Shown here piece after piece: positions 5,023 to 5,970 of a DNA stretch of 5,970 nucleotides. Location: NCBI GenBank assembly GCA_017434685.1, contig JAFREV010000054.1, forward strand, positions 1 through 5,970, written 5' to 3'. The DNA comes from Mogibacterium sp. GTDB lineage: Bacteria; Bacillota; Clostridia; Peptostreptococcales; Anaerovoracaceae. The notes under the pieces are model-generated. The model ran no database searches. It worked only from the letters and a program-made list of their open reading frames with translations, and was not told the origin of the DNA. The position numbers and the translations under genes were made by a program. Every line of letters starts with the position of its first letter. Position 1 is the first letter of the stretch.

Positions 5023-5634
5023 ATGGAAACAGAATTCAAATTCAGACTGGATGATATGTCGGTATTCGATCGTATCGTTGAAAGTGCTGAAGTAAAAAGC
5101 ATGGGCATAGATGCCGTAGAAACAATTGATATGAATGCAACATACTTTGATACAGCGGATTACGATTTCCGCAACAAAGGCATTGCATTTCGTACCAGAA
5201 TGGAAGATGACAGGTGCACCGCTACAATAAAGTGGGACGTGAATGTCAGCGGCGGACTGCACAAAAGAGAAGAGTTTAATCTCGTTGTCAGCGACGACAG
5301 ACTCGCAGACAAACCGAGCATAGAAATGTTCATATCAAGCGACGCTTATGATGTGCTGAAAGAGGCTGCCGGAGACAAGGAACTCCGCAAGACAATCAGC
5401 ATGGAATATACACGCAAAGAATTTAAGGTCGACACAGGCAAATCCATCAGCTGCATTTCGGCGGATGAAGGGATCATCCATCATGTTGACGGGCACGACA
5501 TACCTATTCGCGAGCTTGAAATCGAATGGTACTACGGAGACGAGGATGATTTCATGGCGCTCGCATCATTAATTAAAGACAAATATGCACTCGAAGAAGA
5601 GGATATGTCCAAATTGCAGAGAGCATTTGTATAG
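5023..5634 (+). CDS. CYTH-domain protein, probable inorganic triphosphatase
   Basis: The CYTH (triphosphate tunnel metalloenzyme) fold hydrolyses triphosphate groups or makes cyclic AMP, depending on the member. The 203-residue protein opens with the defining ExExK motif, E2-T-E4-F-K6. Tunnel residues follow in order: YFDTADYDFRNKGIAFRTR (41-59, with R57 and R59), TIKWD with K70, KREEF with R82, and LEIEW (165-169, with E165 and E167). A lysine near the end (K197, MSKLQRA) fits the usual C-terminal plug. The active site seems complete and there is no extra CHAD domain. A class IV adenylate cyclase role cannot be excluded, but stand-alone bacterial forms of this type are usually tripolyphosphatases. 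The start has GAGGG six bases upstream. tig follows after 28 bp, so the two are probably one operon; no functional link is known to me. Confidence 0.87.
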   Translation: METEFKFRLDDMSVFDRIVESAEVKSMGIDAVETIDMNATYFDTADYDFRNKGIAFRTRMEDDRCTATIKWDVNVSGGLHKREEFNLVVSDDRLADKPSIEMFISSDAYDVLKEAAGDKELRKTISMEYTRKEFKVDTGKSISCISADEGIIHHVDGHDIPIRELEIEWYYGDEDDFMALASLIKDKYALEEEDMSKLQRAFV

Positions 5635-5662
5635 CAAGTAAAACATCGGAGGATAAACACAA

Positions 5663-5970
5663 ATGAAGGCTAAACAAGTTTCAAAGGAAAACGGAGTAGT
5701 AAAGTTCGAGATTGAGTTCTCGCAGGAAGAGTTTGCAGATGCATTGAACAAAGCATATCTCGCGAACAGAGAGAAATTCTCAATTGACGGATTTCGCAAG
5801 GGCAAAGCACCTCGCAAGATAATCGAGAGCCATTACGGCCACGATATTTTCTGGGATGAGGCGCTGAATAAATTGCTTGAGACAGGATATTTCGACGCTA
5901 TTAAAGAAATGGATATCGATGTAATCTCACAGCCTTCAATTGACAGCCCTGAGGTTAAGAAAGATGAGCC
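5663..5970 (+). CDS. tig: Trigger factor, N-terminal part (runs off the window)
   Basis: Trigger factor is the ribosome-bound chaperone and peptidyl-prolyl isomerase that meets nascent chains at the exit tunnel. The visible 102 codons cover most of the ribosome-binding domain. The start MKAKQVSKENGVVKFEIEFSQEEF matches the family, and GFRKGKAPRKIIE (43-55) is the ribosome-docking signature with the G-F-R-K loop that contacts protein L23. The FKBP-like and C-terminal chaperone domains lie beyond the window. The start is fixed by GGAGGA (5648-5653) nine bases before the ATG. It is the second gene of the CYTH-tig unit. In many Firmicutes clpP, clpX and lon follow tig; that cannot be seen here. 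Confidence 0.97.
   Translation, partial: MKAKQVSKENGVVKFEIEFSQEEFADALNKAYLANREKFSIDGFRKGKAPRKIIESHYGHDIFWDEALNKLLETGYFDAIKEMDIDVISQPSIDSPEVKKDE

Overview
The window looks like chromosomal DNA from an anaerobic, medium-GC member of the Clostridia (Firmicutes/Bacillota). The evidence is strong GGAGG-type ribosome binding sites, sigma-A type promoters, a CIRCE operator in front of a small heat-shock gene, a clostridial LUD (LutC/YkgG) protein, a CPSF-like beta-CASP nuclease, and a clostridial Ig-like surface-protein tail. Genus and species cannot be told from the sequence.

Layout. Positions 1-368 hold the C-terminal end of a lysine-rich surface protein with a group-2 Ig-like domain. Positions 369-952 contain no convincing gene but much structure: a tandem 12-bp repeat, an orphan 3' end of a tRNA (T-arm, acceptor strand and CCA) followed by an intrinsic terminator, a cluster of 10- and 11-bp tandem repeats in opposite orientation, a 17-bp palindrome, and the promoter of the next gene. 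The tRNA fragment with repeats beside it reads as the attachment-site scar of a tyrosine-integrase element lying to the left. The region right of it looks like core chromosome. Positions 953-1582 hold a LUD-domain gene broken, or recoded, by an in-frame TAG. A shared bidirectional terminator follows, then hsp20 on the minus strand (1684-2133) with a perfect CIRCE element over its promoter. Divergent from hsp20 lies a plus-strand run: beta-CASP metallo-beta-lactamase nuclease (2450-4078), glutamate racemase murI (4153-4953), CYTH triphosphatase (5023-5634), and the start of trigger factor tig (5663 to the window end).

How the genes fit together. The nuclease and murI probably share a transcript, since no terminator is visible in their gap. 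A promoter inside the end of murI can drive the CYTH gene and tig separately. hsp20 and tig are both protein-quality-control genes, but only hsp20 carries a visible heat-shock operator. MurI supplies D-glutamate for peptidoglycan.

The observation most worth following is in the LUD gene. Translation stops at TAG (1505-1507), yet the same frame continues for 24 codons that read as the normal C-terminus of this family (ending in IPNRIHVVLVNDNLGF) before a TGA. A 10-bp inverted repeat begins five bases after the TAG. This is either a fresh nonsense mutation or amber readthrough.
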